A stretch of DNA of 64,000 nucleotides from Polytrichum commune (taxonomy: Eukaryota > Streptophyta > Polytrichopsida > Polytrichales > Polytrichaceae): assembly GCA_950295325.1 (NCBI GenBank), contig OX485807.1, positions 558,501 to 622,500 on the forward strand, written 5' to 3'. The number at the start of each line of letters is the position of its first letter. Position 1 is the stretch's first letter. Below are positions 10,691-21,900 of the stretch, in pieces. Under the pieces are notes generated by a model, which made no database searches, was not told where the DNA came from, and saw only the letters and a program-made list of their open reading frames with translations. A program made the position numbers and the translations under genes.

Positions 10691-11818
10691 GTGCTCAAAG
10701 AGGTTAAGTTGGTGGACGGATTGTTCAAGTGCAAACAAAGTCGGGTATATGTGCCACAAGGCAAGTTGAGGCTATCGGTTTTGAAGGAGGAATATGATAG
10801 TCCTATTGCCGGCCATAGACGAGAAAGAAAAAGCCGCCATAGAATGGTGTCAAAGAGGTACCATTGGCGGTGCATAAAGGAAGATATAGCCCACTTTGTG
10901 AAGGCTTGAATCAAAGTGCCAAGTGAACCGAGCCTCTTACCAAAAGCAAGGCGGCTTCTTGCAACCGTTGCCTATCCCGTTGGCGCCATGGCATGGTATG
11001 TGCATGGACTTGATCACAAGTTTGCCGGAGACACATGGGTATGATGCCATCTTGTTGATGGTAGAGCGGTTTGCCAAGTGGGCACACATGGTGCCGATTG
11101 TGGGAACCGCCACCGCGTTGGAGACCGCATAGCCTTTTCTCAAAGGATGGTTGAGGCACCACGGGTTGCCAAGAGTGATTGTGTGGGATCAAGATCCAAA
11201 GTTCACAAGTGCATTTTCAATGCATTTCTCTAAGGAGGTCGGAATGAAACTAAGGTTTAGCACGACCTTGCATTCCCAAATGAATGGGAAATCGGAGCGT
11301 GTGAATGGAATCTTGAAGCAATACTTGAGGAACTTGGTGGGGGCGGACCAAGGAGATTGGGCGGACTATGTGGGTCGAGCGGAGTGTAATTGCAATGTAG
11401 CCACGCACTTGGCTACCAAGGGGTGGTCTTTGGTGGTGGCTTATGGAGTGGATGCGCTCCAACCTATTAACCTAGCTCTCGAGGGGGCACATTCAACACT
11501 AGAGTTCAACCAAGATGGTGAGGACTTGGCCAAGAAGCGTGAACAAGTCTTGGAGATGACCAAGTTGTTGGTGGAGAAAGCCCGAAGGTGCTATGGAGTG
11601 CAAGTCAATGCCGGAAGACGCGAAGTGGAGAATGAGGTGGGCCAAAAGGCGTTGTTGAATGTGAACAACTTCACTTAGCCGGAAGGCCTCACTCCAAAGT
11701 TCATGTCCAAAATTGGAGCTTCGTTTCCCATTGTGGAACAAGTGGTCAAGGACATATATAAGTTGGAATTACCGCCGGAGATCAAAGTGCATCCGACATT
11801 TCATGTCTGATTACGAAA
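10691..11818 (+). pseudogene. Ty3 integrase remnant with complete D,D35E triad
   Basis: The HHCC-type region is broken around 10800-10930. From 10923 to 11678 the frame is open except for one TAG at 11130. The catalytic residues are present: D in MCMDLITSLP (codon 11007), D in VWDQDPKF (codon 11187) and E in GKSERVNG (codon 11295), 36 codons after the second D, as expected for D,D35E. The C-terminal part near 11750-11810 reads KLELPPEIKVHPTFHV, the usual Ty3 integrase tail, followed by a stop. The decay is far milder than in gag and RT. Confidence 0.88.
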
Positions 11819-11904
11819 GTCATTTTAGGACGACACCTTGTGGCCCGATCACAAGCAAGTGATTAGGCCACCTCCCGACCTTGTGGACATCATTTGGAAC
11901 ATGA

Positions 11905-12108
11905 GGTAAGAGGGCATCCTCAAGTGTAGGAAGCCCAAGTGAAAAGGAAAGAAAAAGTACAAAGGAATACTTGGTGAAATGGTGAGGATACCATGAGAAA
12001 GAAACCGCTTGGGTGGCGGCAAGAGACATGGTCAACACCAATGAAGTGGTGAAGCACTTTGAAGAAACTAAGGCTAGACATTCCAATAAAAAGAAGCGTA
12101 GGCATTGA
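11905..12108 (+). pseudogene. C-terminal chromodomain of the chromovirus
   Basis: In one frame, from codon 11962: KEYLVKW, stop, GYHEKETAWVAARDM, then NEVVKHFEE, ending at TGA 12106-12108. This is the chromodomain pattern (YLVKWxGYxxxxxTWxxxxxL...IxxFE) found after integrase in plant chromoviruses, where it may guide insertion into marked chromatin. A TGA replaces the residue between KW and GY. Confidence 0.82.
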
Positions 12109-12921
12109 TGAGGACATCAATCTCCTTTAGTGGGGGAGAGACTCTAGTAGCAAACATAGCTTCGAGGTTAATTGCTCCACAACATGCACTTGTTCTTTGG
12201 CTTGAGGGAATAAAGTCCAAACTTTAGTGGTGCAAAGAGAAAAGTATGAGATGAGGTCCTAGTCTTGTACTTGTGCTTGGTTAATGGAAGAGGGGGAATA
12301 GACATGCCAAACTAGGTTGGATAAGCCGAGTAATTGGGGCCATGGCTTGGAGGGGCCTTGGATAAAACCAAGAAACTTCTTAGTTGTGGGCTTGTCCGGG
12401 CGGGGACAAGGTGATGGCGCGTGCTTATAAAAGTGCTACCCGCGAGCTAACGAGAGTTGGCGCATGGGAGTCATGAACCCATGTCTCGAAAGAGCAAAGT
12501 GGGAACCGAGTCGGGCGGGACTTGGCATCACCCCCGTGCGATCGAGGCGTGGCTTAACAATGGAAAGCCATCTCGGAGTTGCAACCGAGACAACTTAGTG
12601 GAAGCGTTGAGGTCTCGCCTAGATGTGTCACGTTAGGCTAGTGGAGCCTAACGGGGGAGGCCCCAAAGGAGGGGCAACCCAAGTGAGTCCCAAAGTAGGT
12701 GGGTCTAGTGTAGGTTAGGTCCTTGGAGGAGAGATCCAAGGTCGCTAACGGACCACCTAGGAACGACACCTTTGGGACTATGCCAAATTTGAAGATGCAT
12801 TGTGGGGGTCGCGCCCTAAGGTAAACACAATGCCGCACCATAGAGGATGGCAACTTGAGAATTGGTGTGCCGACTACGAGTATAGTCGATGAGGGCATCG
12901 ACTCCGTTTGGTGGGGGTGAG
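12109..12921 (+). other. Non-coding 3' internal region with polypurine tract
   Basis: About 800 bp without a supported gene lie between the chromodomain and the 3' LTR. The polypurine tract GGTGGGGGTGAG at 12910-12921 directly abuts the LTR and would prime plus-strand synthesis. A second purine run, GTGGGGGAGAG near 12130, might be a relic or internal tract. Confidence 0.75.
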
Positions 12922-13895
12922 TGTCGCGCACCTCTCCATGAGGAGTGCCCGAAACACCATGGGCACAAGGGGGACCCCGGAGTGACACCCGGGACTTGTG
13001 GCGCCGTTGGTGAGAGGGCCCAAGTGATCCTAGTGTGGGTGAGGGCCCCGGGCGTTGGGAACGCCTCCCACCCACAAAGACTAGGAGGCATGAGGGTGAG
13101 GCCATGAGCTATGCGTAGCTCATGGCGTGGTGATTCTAGAATGCTCAAGATCACCTCAATCGGAGGTGTGAGCTAGGAGTTATGGCCATTTGAGTGGGGT
13201 GCTGTCCCGGGACAGCGCCCTGGTACAGCAGTGCCTGGGAGTGATTCCCGGGACTGCCAAGGTTCAAACAGGCATAACTTCCTCAAGACTTGCCCGAATG
13301 GGGCAGGCAATGAGTCCATCGGCATCTACGTGAAGCGTAGATGAGGATGGAGTGGTTGGTTGTTATGATCAGACATCATACAAGGAAGTTATGATGGTCT
13401 GAAGCTGCTAGGGGGGTTCTAGGCCCAGCAGCTAAGGGAAAATGTCCACTTGGCCCCAACTCTTGGTAGAGAGACAAGAGGTTGGTTGGCGGTGGGGTAG
13501 GGGCTCCGTGTAGAGTCCTAGAGGCTTATATGGGTGAGGTGGTGTGGCCTCACCCACCCGAGGCCGAACGGCACGGCCTCCATGGGCATTGGCCCATTGT
13601 GAGGCCATAGTTGCCTAGTATGGTTCGGGTTGTTGTAGTGTTGCTCCGGCAATGCGATGATCAACATAGGATTGGACTTCCATGGATGGAAGTCCACATT
13701 GGGGAAATGGGTTACCGATTAAGGGGTGAGTCCCGAAAGCAAAGTAGGAGGGTTGGTTCCCTCCTATGAACTATTGGTCCGGGGTAAGAGGAGCTATCCA
13801 TTAGCATGGCGGAATGCGAAGGGTTAGCGACGCGTAACCTTTGCTAGAATTGAAAATTGGCAAGATTATTAAGGGACCTAGCAAGGGTTGCGACA
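12922..13895 (+). repeat. 3' LTR of the Ty3 element (974 bp)
   Basis: Same length as the 5' LTR, and identical by reading block by block. It is followed by the target duplication TGCAG at 13896-13900. Confidence 0.95.
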
Positions 13896-14087
13896 TGCAG
13901 GGAGTAGACACTATGTTAGTGACAATTGTTTTACCGGAGAACCGGTAATATATTATTATTATTGTTCTTATTGTTATCTATTATTATCATTATTTTAACT
14001 TTATTATTTATCTTATGTGTGGTTTTGTATGTTTGTGATAGGTTGTCTATTTTCTATTCGTCTTTTATGGACTAGTATTAGGTGTGC

Positions 14088-15698
14088 CTATTGTATGGCG
14101 ATTAAGTTGATTTGTTTAAATGTGTTCCGAATTTGTGTGGGTGGAAGTTCAAGCTTTGTTTCTAGTTCTTTCATCGAGGGGATATGAGTGGTGGCTCTGG
14201 CACCTGCTGCTAGTACTATGAGTGGAGCGGTGTTCCATCCCCTTGCTATGATGTTGTTAATGAGTGGTTGATATTTTGTGGTTTTCCTTTCTCTAGTTTC
14301 AGCAGTAAACCTGTCATTGCAATATGTGAATTCTATAAATTGGATAGTAATTTCTGGTGTAGGGGCGTCTGGTGGTGGATGGTTATATGGATGACCTAGG
14401 ATGCATAGTATGTCTGGTTTGAATCTAGCGTTGCAATGGCATCTCTGGGTACCACATGTACATGGTAGTGACCATGTTGGTATTGTGTTTTCTTGGGGTA
14501 TTTCATTGTGTGTTCCTGCGTTCATGAGTATGTAGTGCCTTGAGATTTTGTTTGAGATGAGGAGTTTACGTATTTCCCACACTGCTTTGTTATGTCGGTT
14601 TGTTGTTAATGCATGGATGTGTTGTTGTTTGCATTTAAGGAGTACATGTAACCATGTGTCTGCTTCTAGGGAGTTGCAGATGGGGCATGTATGGGATGGA
14701 TATGCGTCCCTACCGAAGAAAAGTTGTTTCCGAGCATGTCCCATATATTGCCCGGTTCTAAATTTTACTAGGCACGTTTTTTGTTTATCAGTAATGACAT
14801 GGCTATTCCAAAAATCATTTGAGAGTGTTTTGTCAATGTCTTTGTTATCAAGCCATTTGTGCAATTGGTGGGTTTGAGTGGCTATGATTTCAAGGTTATG
14901 TTTTTTGTCATGTTTAAGGATGTATTTACCAAGGTGTCTGATGGGGCCTTTGTCAGGTGTTTCTTGCATTGAGTGCCACCAATCTTTTTGAAGGAAGCAT
15001 GGTGTAGGGTGTGCGTGTTCGTATGTTTCTACGGCATCTCTATGGTCTAAATTACAACCCATTTTCGCTAATTTGTCTGCTTCTTCATTGCCACTTATGT
15101 TCGTGTGGGCTTTGACTTTATGCAATGTGGTTGGTTGTGTGCGAGACTGCAACATTTTAATTATGGACTCAATAATGGTATTGTCTGGGTGATTGTTATG
15201 TAGGGTTGGGTGTTTTGTTTGCATGTTAAGAAGGTACAAGACGTTAAGGCAGTCTGTGAAGATATGTGTTGGTTCGTTTGGATATTTAGTAGTGAGGAGG
15301 CGTAGAGTATGGTGTATGGCCATCAGCTCAGCTCGTAGTATATTTTGGAGCCATGGTAATCTTTATGCAATTTTTATGTTTTTAAAGGGGTTGTATATTC
15401 CGTATCCAGCTTTTTCTCTTCTCCAATGCTCTTGGGTTATTTCTTTGGGTGGTATAAATGACCCGTCCGTGTAGTAGCAGTATTGTGGTTGGTATTTAAG
15501 GGGTAGGCATATGTCTTGGTTGGTGAGTGGTGGGGTATAGGTGTTTTGAGTGGCGGGTGGGGTGGCCGGGTATGTGAGTTGAGACCAATTTCTACTGCGG
15601 TTTACTGGGGTATTTATTGGTGTGGGTGGTGCGATTGTGTTAAATGTTGTGGGTATTTGCAAGTTATTAATTGCAGATAATATCCATGTGTTGTGCAT
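14088..15698 (-). pseudogene. LINE RNase H plus C-terminal Cys/His domain, one internal stop
   Basis: One frame runs from about 15698 to 14088, interrupted by a single TAA at 15365-15363. RNase H residues are all visible: YYTDGS (first Asp), RAELMAIHH (Glu), IFTDCLNVLYLL (second Asp) and SGNEEADKLAK (last Asp). A zinc-binding-like C-x2-C...H...C segment follows (HTCPICNSLEADTWLHVLLKC), then a conserved tail containing DILCILG and QFIEFTYCNDRF. The frame lacks other disruptions over more than 500 codons, so the element is fairly young. The tail recurs in a second copy near 57.1-57.4 kb. Confidence 0.85.
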
Positions 15699-16089
15699 AT
15701 CCCCTTGGGCCTATGGGTGTGGTTTTGTGGTGTATGCATAGTATCCGTATGTCTCGGTTTTCTATTCGTGGTTCAATTCTTAGTTCTGGTGGTATTGTGG
15801 GCTCGTCATATGTAATGGTGTCCGCCTTGAGGTGTGTGATAACGTGTGAATCAGGGAATGGGCCATCACGAGGGTTGAGATTGTGGTACCAATTTGGGTC
15901 AAATGTTACGAGTATTGTAATTGTGTCAGGGTTGTTTTTGGCTACAAGTCTTGCCCAGTGAAGGGCTTGTTGGGCGTCGTCCTCTGTATGTGGGTGGGCA
16001 TATCCGTGTCCTATCCATTTGTGCTGAAATGCCAATCCTATTGATCCGAAGACTTTGTCTCGAGGGAATGGGGAGGAGAATTGTCTCAA
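15667..16089 (-). pseudogene. Uncharacterised domain upstream of the LINE RNase H
   Basis: A 140-codon open frame, shifted relative to the RNase H frame, contains RDKVFGSIGLAF, KWIGHGYAHP, ALHWARLVAKN, TITILVTFDPNWYHNL and NRDIRILCIHHK. The alternating hydrophobic strands and the W-x-G...ALxWA pattern look like a real folded domain. It lies where the segment between RT and RNase H would be. I considered a methyltransferase-like fold (MT-A70/PCIF1 style), but the NPP[FYW]-type motif is not present. Family unknown. Confidence 0.45.
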
Positions 16090-16110
16090 CGTGGTAGGAC
16101 ATGTTATTGG

Positions 16111-17660
16111 TGAGGAAAAGTAGGAGTGTGTGATGTGGAAGGAATTAAGGATGTGTTCAAGGATGGTGTTGGGGAGCGTGTATTGTGAGGATGTAGGTCA
16201 CAAATTTGTAAGGCACTTGGAGCAATTGAGTTGGACATACGTAGTTACATGTGTTCTTACAAGAAATGTTAATTTTTTTGTGGTTTCCTCTTTAAGATTT
16301 AACCTAGTTGATGATGTGGACACTTTGTTAGGATGTGGATACAAAGCTTTATATTTTGTCTTTCATTCTCATGACATTGTTGGCTTTGGTTGTTACAATT
16401 TTGTCCACGAGTTACAAGCATGTATGGGGTACCAAGAAATCTCGTTGAGACAATGTCCGGGGAAAATTTTGGGCATTATTGGTCAAAATCCAAGCGTCTC
16501 CAAGTACAAGGAAGGTTGGCTTGTATTGGTCTTTGGAGGCAATTTTTTTCAACTACATATGGATGTATTTGAAAATGCTAGTAGCATGTGCAAGTGACAA
16601 CAAGGATTAAAAAAACTTCTTTATGTCATGAATGTTATGTTCTTCGTTGTTACTTTAAACAATCTTGATAGGAATCAAAACATTCATGATATAGCAAGAC
16701 TTCTTCTTTATTCTATGAATTTGCACCATTGTTGCCCATACAAAATTCGTTTCAAAATGCAAAAAAATCCAAAGTTGAAGTGCATTCCACAAGACTAGAA
16801 ATTGAGTTGGCCTTGAAAAAGAAACATCACATGTGAATGTGACATTTTCACAAATACTATGTTAATGTCATTTCAAGACCATGGAGCCCTCCAATGGGTT
16901 TGAACCAAACATAATACAAAATGTGTGCCTCATCAATATTATGGAGATGTGTATGAAGTAGATCCTAAACTGAGTGGTGGATTTGAGCTAAAACCTACTT
17001 CATTTCGGATTTGTGTGTAAAGTTCAAGTATTTGGCAAAATCATATTGTATGTTAGTGTGCCAAATTTGAAGAAAAACACATCTTGAAGTAAAGCACATT
17101 TTCTTAAGGTCTTCTTCACCCTCACTTTCTAAAAACCGACATTAATGGAAGTCGATTTTACAAACTTTAGAATCTATTCTATGGATGTAAATCATGTAGT
17201 TTGCAAATATATTTATGAATACATCATGAGCCACCTTATCAATAACCTTAATATGAATCATTACACGGGTAGATCACTCCATTGTCAAGTTGAACACCAC
17301 GTGCGACCAAAAAAAATCTTCTTTTGGTAAGTTGCACCACCAAAATGGGTCAAAATTTTATCAATTTTTTTTCATGAGTAGATATATACACAGTACCTAT
17401 GATATAGTTAAAAGTGGTAACTAAATTTGATGATTTGTTTTTTCATAAAACATACCATTTCTAACTAGAATGACACAGAATTAAACTAAAACAATTACTA
17501 AAAAAATAAAGATGACTAAAAATTTCAAAAAAATATACAAAAGATACTATGAATGGTTATGTATATGTAGAAAAAATATCATAAATTTTAAAATTATATA
17601 TGGCATGTAATATAGGGGTAGCAAACTTTGTCCACACGTGGTGTCAACTTGACAATGAAG
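16111..17660. other. AT-rich region without a supported gene
   Basis: The 155-codon open frame at 16130-16597 has no recognisable domain and I do not call it a gene. The right part (17340-17660) is very A-rich. Its last ten bases, GACAATGAAG at 17651-17660, are the left target duplication of the next element. Confidence 0.5.
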
Positions 17661-18215
17661 CAGCGACGCTATCTTGTGAGCGGTGAGCAGTGAGCGGCGA
17701 GCGGTGAGCAGAAAATTTGAAATTTTTGAAAAAAAATTGATTTAAAAAAAAAATCAGAATATTTGACTTAATTCTTACACCGAGTAGGACTCTTCGTATA
17801 GTTTCTTTACAAATATGACTAAAAGTAGATGGTACGTTTAACTGTGGATGGTGCCTATAACCATGGAGTGGAAGAAATTATAAACTTTTGAAAAAACCAT
17901 CCATAAAAAGAAATGGAAGAAAACGAAAAAAAAAAATTAGAAAAAAACTTCCAAAATAATAGGGAACATAAAATAAGGGATAAGAATGTAAATTAAAATT
18001 TTAATGATTTATCCACGAAAACTCAAAAAAAGGAAATAGGACCTTGATTAATTTTTGTTAAATAATATGCAGATTTTATAGAATGAAACCATAAATTCTC
18101 CACGGTCATAGGGTCTATATCATACATTTCATTGAAAAATTTGAATAATAAAAATTCAAATTTTTTGCTCACGGCTCACTGCTCACCGCTCACCGCTCAC
18201 AAGATAGCATTCCTG
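17661..18215. mobile_element. hAT-like MITE, 555 bp, with GTGAGC subterminal repeats
   Basis: The left end starts CAGCGACGCTATCTTGTGAG and the right end, reversed, starts CAGGAATGCTATCTTGTGAG. The inverted repeat continues through several GTGAGC/GTGAGCGG units on both sides. Both flanks carry GACAATGAAG (17651-17660 and 18216-18225), a perfect 10-bp direct repeat of which 8 bp could be the true duplication. CAG...CTG ends and repeated short subterminal motifs are typical of hAT elements. The interior is AT-rich and non-coding. Confidence 0.85.
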
Positions 18216-18794
18216 GACAATGAAGTGACCTCCCCGTGAATCATTATTATTGTCTTGAGTCATATAATTAGGAAATGTGGCAATTTGTGCCTTTAAAATG
18301 ACAAGCTAAAACTTTTGTTCACTATACCATGCTTTGGCCTTATGTGTGGGAAATTAGTGAAGGTGATACTACATTTCTTTACGCTATAAATAAGTGCCAC
18401 CATAAGAACTACGGTCAAAGTGCCAAAAACTCTCAATGCAAGTTCTTTTCAGTTTAACTAGTATTTAGGCAGTTCCATACATTTTGGTCATTTGGACAAA
18501 TTTGGTGGTTGACACCATCCTTTGAAACCCTCAATATAGTGACTTTGGCCCACAACTTTGTTGTTGTGCATCATATGTGGCTTTCATTGGTTTATTAATC
18601 ATGTTTTTTTGACCAAATAGTTGTGTGTTTGCACTATGTTTTTATTTGTTAACAAACAATGCATGCATAAGTCTAGACCATCAAAAAATCCGCATACATT
18701 TAAATACCAAATGTTTTTAGTGTTAGGAGATGCTTTGAAAGTGAGTGGCACCAAATGAAAAGAGTGAGAAGAAGAATCCTCTTTGAGTGCACAA
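18216..18794. other. Anonymous AT-rich sequence
   Basis: I see no supported gene, RNA or element here. Confidence 0.4.
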
Positions 18795-18975
18795 AAAACA
18801 ACTTATGTCCTCTACAAACATCATAGAGTGTGCATCAATTTTCTTTAATAAATGAACAAGTTATCATGAATTTAGTATCACTCATTAAAAACATAGCCCT
18901 CATTGATTTTGAGATTTGGCAAATATTGTGAGTTTTTGGAAATTAATACAGCAACGACTAAATGGGATACTAAAT
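18795..18975 (+). repeat. Dispersed repeat, copy 1
   Basis: It aligns by eye in the same orientation with 57975-58165. Shared landmarks are CxCTACAAACA, ATCATGAATTxAGTA, AGCCCTCA, TTTTGAGATTTG and AAATGGGATA/TAATTGGGATA. The copies are clearly related but diverged. No coding similarity is visible. It may be a remnant of a transposable element. Confidence 0.55.
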
Positions 18976-21900
18976 GTAGCTATCATAACAGTTGGCTGCA
19001 ATGGAAGTAAGTTGGGATTGGCAAAAAAAACCTATTTGTTGGCTACAACCAACACTAATTCACTGTTGGAACCATCAAAAGGTGGTTGAAACGCAAACCC
19101 TAGGCGATGTAATGGGGTGCCCACATGCCCGTTATGGGTTTATCTTCGAGATAGCTAGTTGGCGAAACTAACTCCGCCCATTTCACCCCTCAATACCCCA
19201 ACATTTTCCCCTTTTTCTAGCCCCAATCAATTTACATAGTCCGCCAACAAGGTGGCTTGCAAGGAGCAACAATCCCACATGGCCCAATTGCCACCTTGCA
19301 AACTGCCCAAATCATCAAGCCCCATATTTGCCATAGTTGAACCAACATTTTCAACCTGAGCTCTAACAACAACTTGCTGAGGGACACACTGCACAAAGGG
19401 CAAAACTGTAGCTGCAGGGGAGACTTGTGTTTATCATTCGTATCTAGCTATCTCACAAGACCCTCCAACAAACACAAGAAGGATGCATATTGAGTGAGGG
19501 TCAAAAGCCTTTGGAATTGCAAATGGGCACATTCACTTGTGATGATAATGACGTGAAGCTGGGAGACAAAGTGGGAAGCAACTAAGCATGATGTGTTTAA
19601 TTTTCACGAGATTTATCTAAATAAAAAAAAATGGGGACTAGGAGGGGTGACGAGGAGTGATGAGGGTATCAATCATGAAATCATTTCAATTGTATGTGCT
19701 TAAGCATATAAAGGGTTTAACTTTTAGGCATGAGCATTGTTGTCATCATTTGAAAGGGGTGCCACGTTGGTTTGAGTTTCGTAACGATTCGGTGAAGACC
19801 CAAATCGCTCAACAGGAAGAGGTTTGTCGATGCTATGGGTGCACATGTTGATTTGGCTATGGAGAACAAGGTTGTAGACTAGTTATCATCTGCGAATTTG
19901 GTGTCAATCAATGCTTCACCGAATCAAGTGAATCGGAGATATTCGGGAGCCATAAAAAACGAAAAAATAATTGATGAATGGCAAGGCACATGGAAGTGGA
20001 CCCCGTGGCAAGGGAGTACCACACGTTGCAGCGTGATGTGGAACTTGCTCAACTCTAAAGGAGATTCCAATAACATGTATTGGTGCTACCCATTGCTTTT
20101 GAAATTGATGTGCCAAGCAATCCTTCCACTCCTCCTTCTACAATCCCTCATATTTAAGCCCCTCTCTCCACATCCACCATTCCTAACACTAAAATCAATC
20201 CCATTGAGGTAGGTGATGACTTGAATGTTGAAGTATTGAGGATTGAGATGGCCCTTTTGATGTTGACATAGATTTTGAGGATGAAAGGAACAAGAGAAGG
20301 CCATTGGAATGTCAAGAGGTCAATCTCTAGTTTGTTTGGGAGAGAGGAGACATTTACTAAAGAGACCCAAGACCATGATTGTTGTGTTAAAAAAACCAAC
20401 ATGAGATTTTGCTAAAGCCATAGCCAAAACCATAGTCTTTATTCAAGTTCTGACATGAAACTAATTTGTTTAACTCTATTGGTGAGTAGTGCAATTAATA
20501 ATTATTCAACATGTATAAGCAATCATGATTGTTCTCACAATAACAACATTTGTTTGTGGGATGTCTTCAAGTTGAAGTTTGAATGCATGTTATTGATCAA
20601 GCTCACATGTGTGTTGTGCTAGATGGGTGATCAATAAATTTATTTAATTTGGTGTAAAATTAATTGCTAAATATTTGATTTAACAATAGTGTGTCGGAGT
20701 CTAGCAATTTTGTTGATAGCCAATGACTACAATCTTTAATTGGGGCTAGCCATGGTATTTTGGCCCTTGCTATTAATCTACCACTCAATTATTAAGTTTG
20801 GTGCATGATTGGTGGTCATGCTTTGACAAATATTGTCATGTAGATAATTAGAGGACATGGGATTTATAGGCCTTTAGGCAATTTAGGATAATTTTTTGCA
20901 AGTAATGCACTCAACATTGAACCAAAATACAATGTAGTGCAATCAACGATGTACAAGCACATGCACAATCATAACTTATGGAGTGGATGTCACCAAATTC
21001 CAACCACGTAGTCAAGTGGAAGGTAGAAATCACAATAAAACTTTAGATGATCTTGATCAAATTTTTGCTACATCATTGGACATGCCTTGTTTTGTCAAAC
21101 AATTAGTAAATTGTTTGGACTCAATGGGTTCAACATGATTCAATGGTTTGGAACAAGGACATATTTGTAGTTACATCTTTGATAGAGTTTGATAACATAT
21201 GACATTAGTTACAACATATCTTGCTAAATCTTTTGCATGTTTGTATGCCTCACACTAGGTAGATTGTAATTTCAGTGCATGCAATTAGTAAGGTTTATGT
21301 ATAATTATTAAATTATATTACACCTACTATCATTTTATTACCATTAAGTAATACTTTGATTCATCTTTAGATATAAAGAAAACCAACAAGCATATTTGTA
21401 TTATTCTTCAAATCACATTATTTTGAGTATGATTGAAATTCAACCTGCAATCAATAAATCACACTAATTTTTGGAAATACAAGTCAAAGTATCACATTAA
21501 TTACATAAAAATTTAGGGCTTGTAGGTCAACATTTTCTATTCACTAGACCACCATAAGAAGGGGAAGGAACTGAGCAAGAGGTTTGCCATATGCCATGTA
21601 CTTAGGATTTTGGATATGACCAAAACCAAGGAAACAATTGGGGAAGACTTAAAGGGTGATTCATGTATCATCTAGATGTCATAAATAATTTTTATAAAGA
21701 AGATTACATGATTATTTCAAGAAATTTTGATTTGAAACTAGCAATTGGATGATGATGTATAGGGTAAAGTCTTACAAACTCTCACAACACTACATGTAGT
21801 TGTGGTTGTTTCCCAACTCACATTATCTATCTAGGCAATAATCTGGCAATGAGTTCATTTTATTTAGATCAAGTGCCGTGCATAAGTATAGGCACAACCA

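Larger units (their letters stand above)
6762..13895 (+). mobile_element. Ty3 (Metaviridae) chromovirus LTR retrotransposon, full length but decayed
   Basis: The element is 7,134 bp, starts TGTCGC and ends GCGACA. It is flanked by a perfect 5-bp duplication TGCAG (6757-6761 and 13896-13900). It has two 974-bp LTRs, a tRNA primer site, a polypurine tract, and Ty3-order remains of gag, protease, RT, RNase H, integrase and a chromodomain. The internal frames contain many stops and shifts, and the RT catalytic core is not visible, so it cannot be autonomous. The LTRs nevertheless read as identical, which implies recent movement. Relatives of the LTR occur at 47,394-48,336 and 48,452-51,013. Confidence 0.95.
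13930..16110 (-). mobile_element. 5'-truncated LINE retrotransposon
   Basis: On the minus strand the element reads: an upstream domain of unknown type, an RNase H domain, a C-terminal Cys/His region, a stop at 14088, and a 3' tail rich in ATAATAATA-type repeats (plus-strand TATTATTATT at about 13950-14015). Such tails are known from some LINE clades. Endonuclease and RT are absent, consistent with truncation near 16,100. No target duplication was recognised. The truncation point and exact 3' end are approximate. Confidence 0.75.

Noticed and set aside
15193-15961. Plus-strand frames of 90-96 codons within the LINE
   Set aside because: They are antisense shadows of the RNase H and upstream-domain frames.
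16130-16597. 155-codon plus-strand frame
   Set aside because: No domain, no homologue recalled, composition like the flanking non-coding DNA, and overlapped by a shifted frame.
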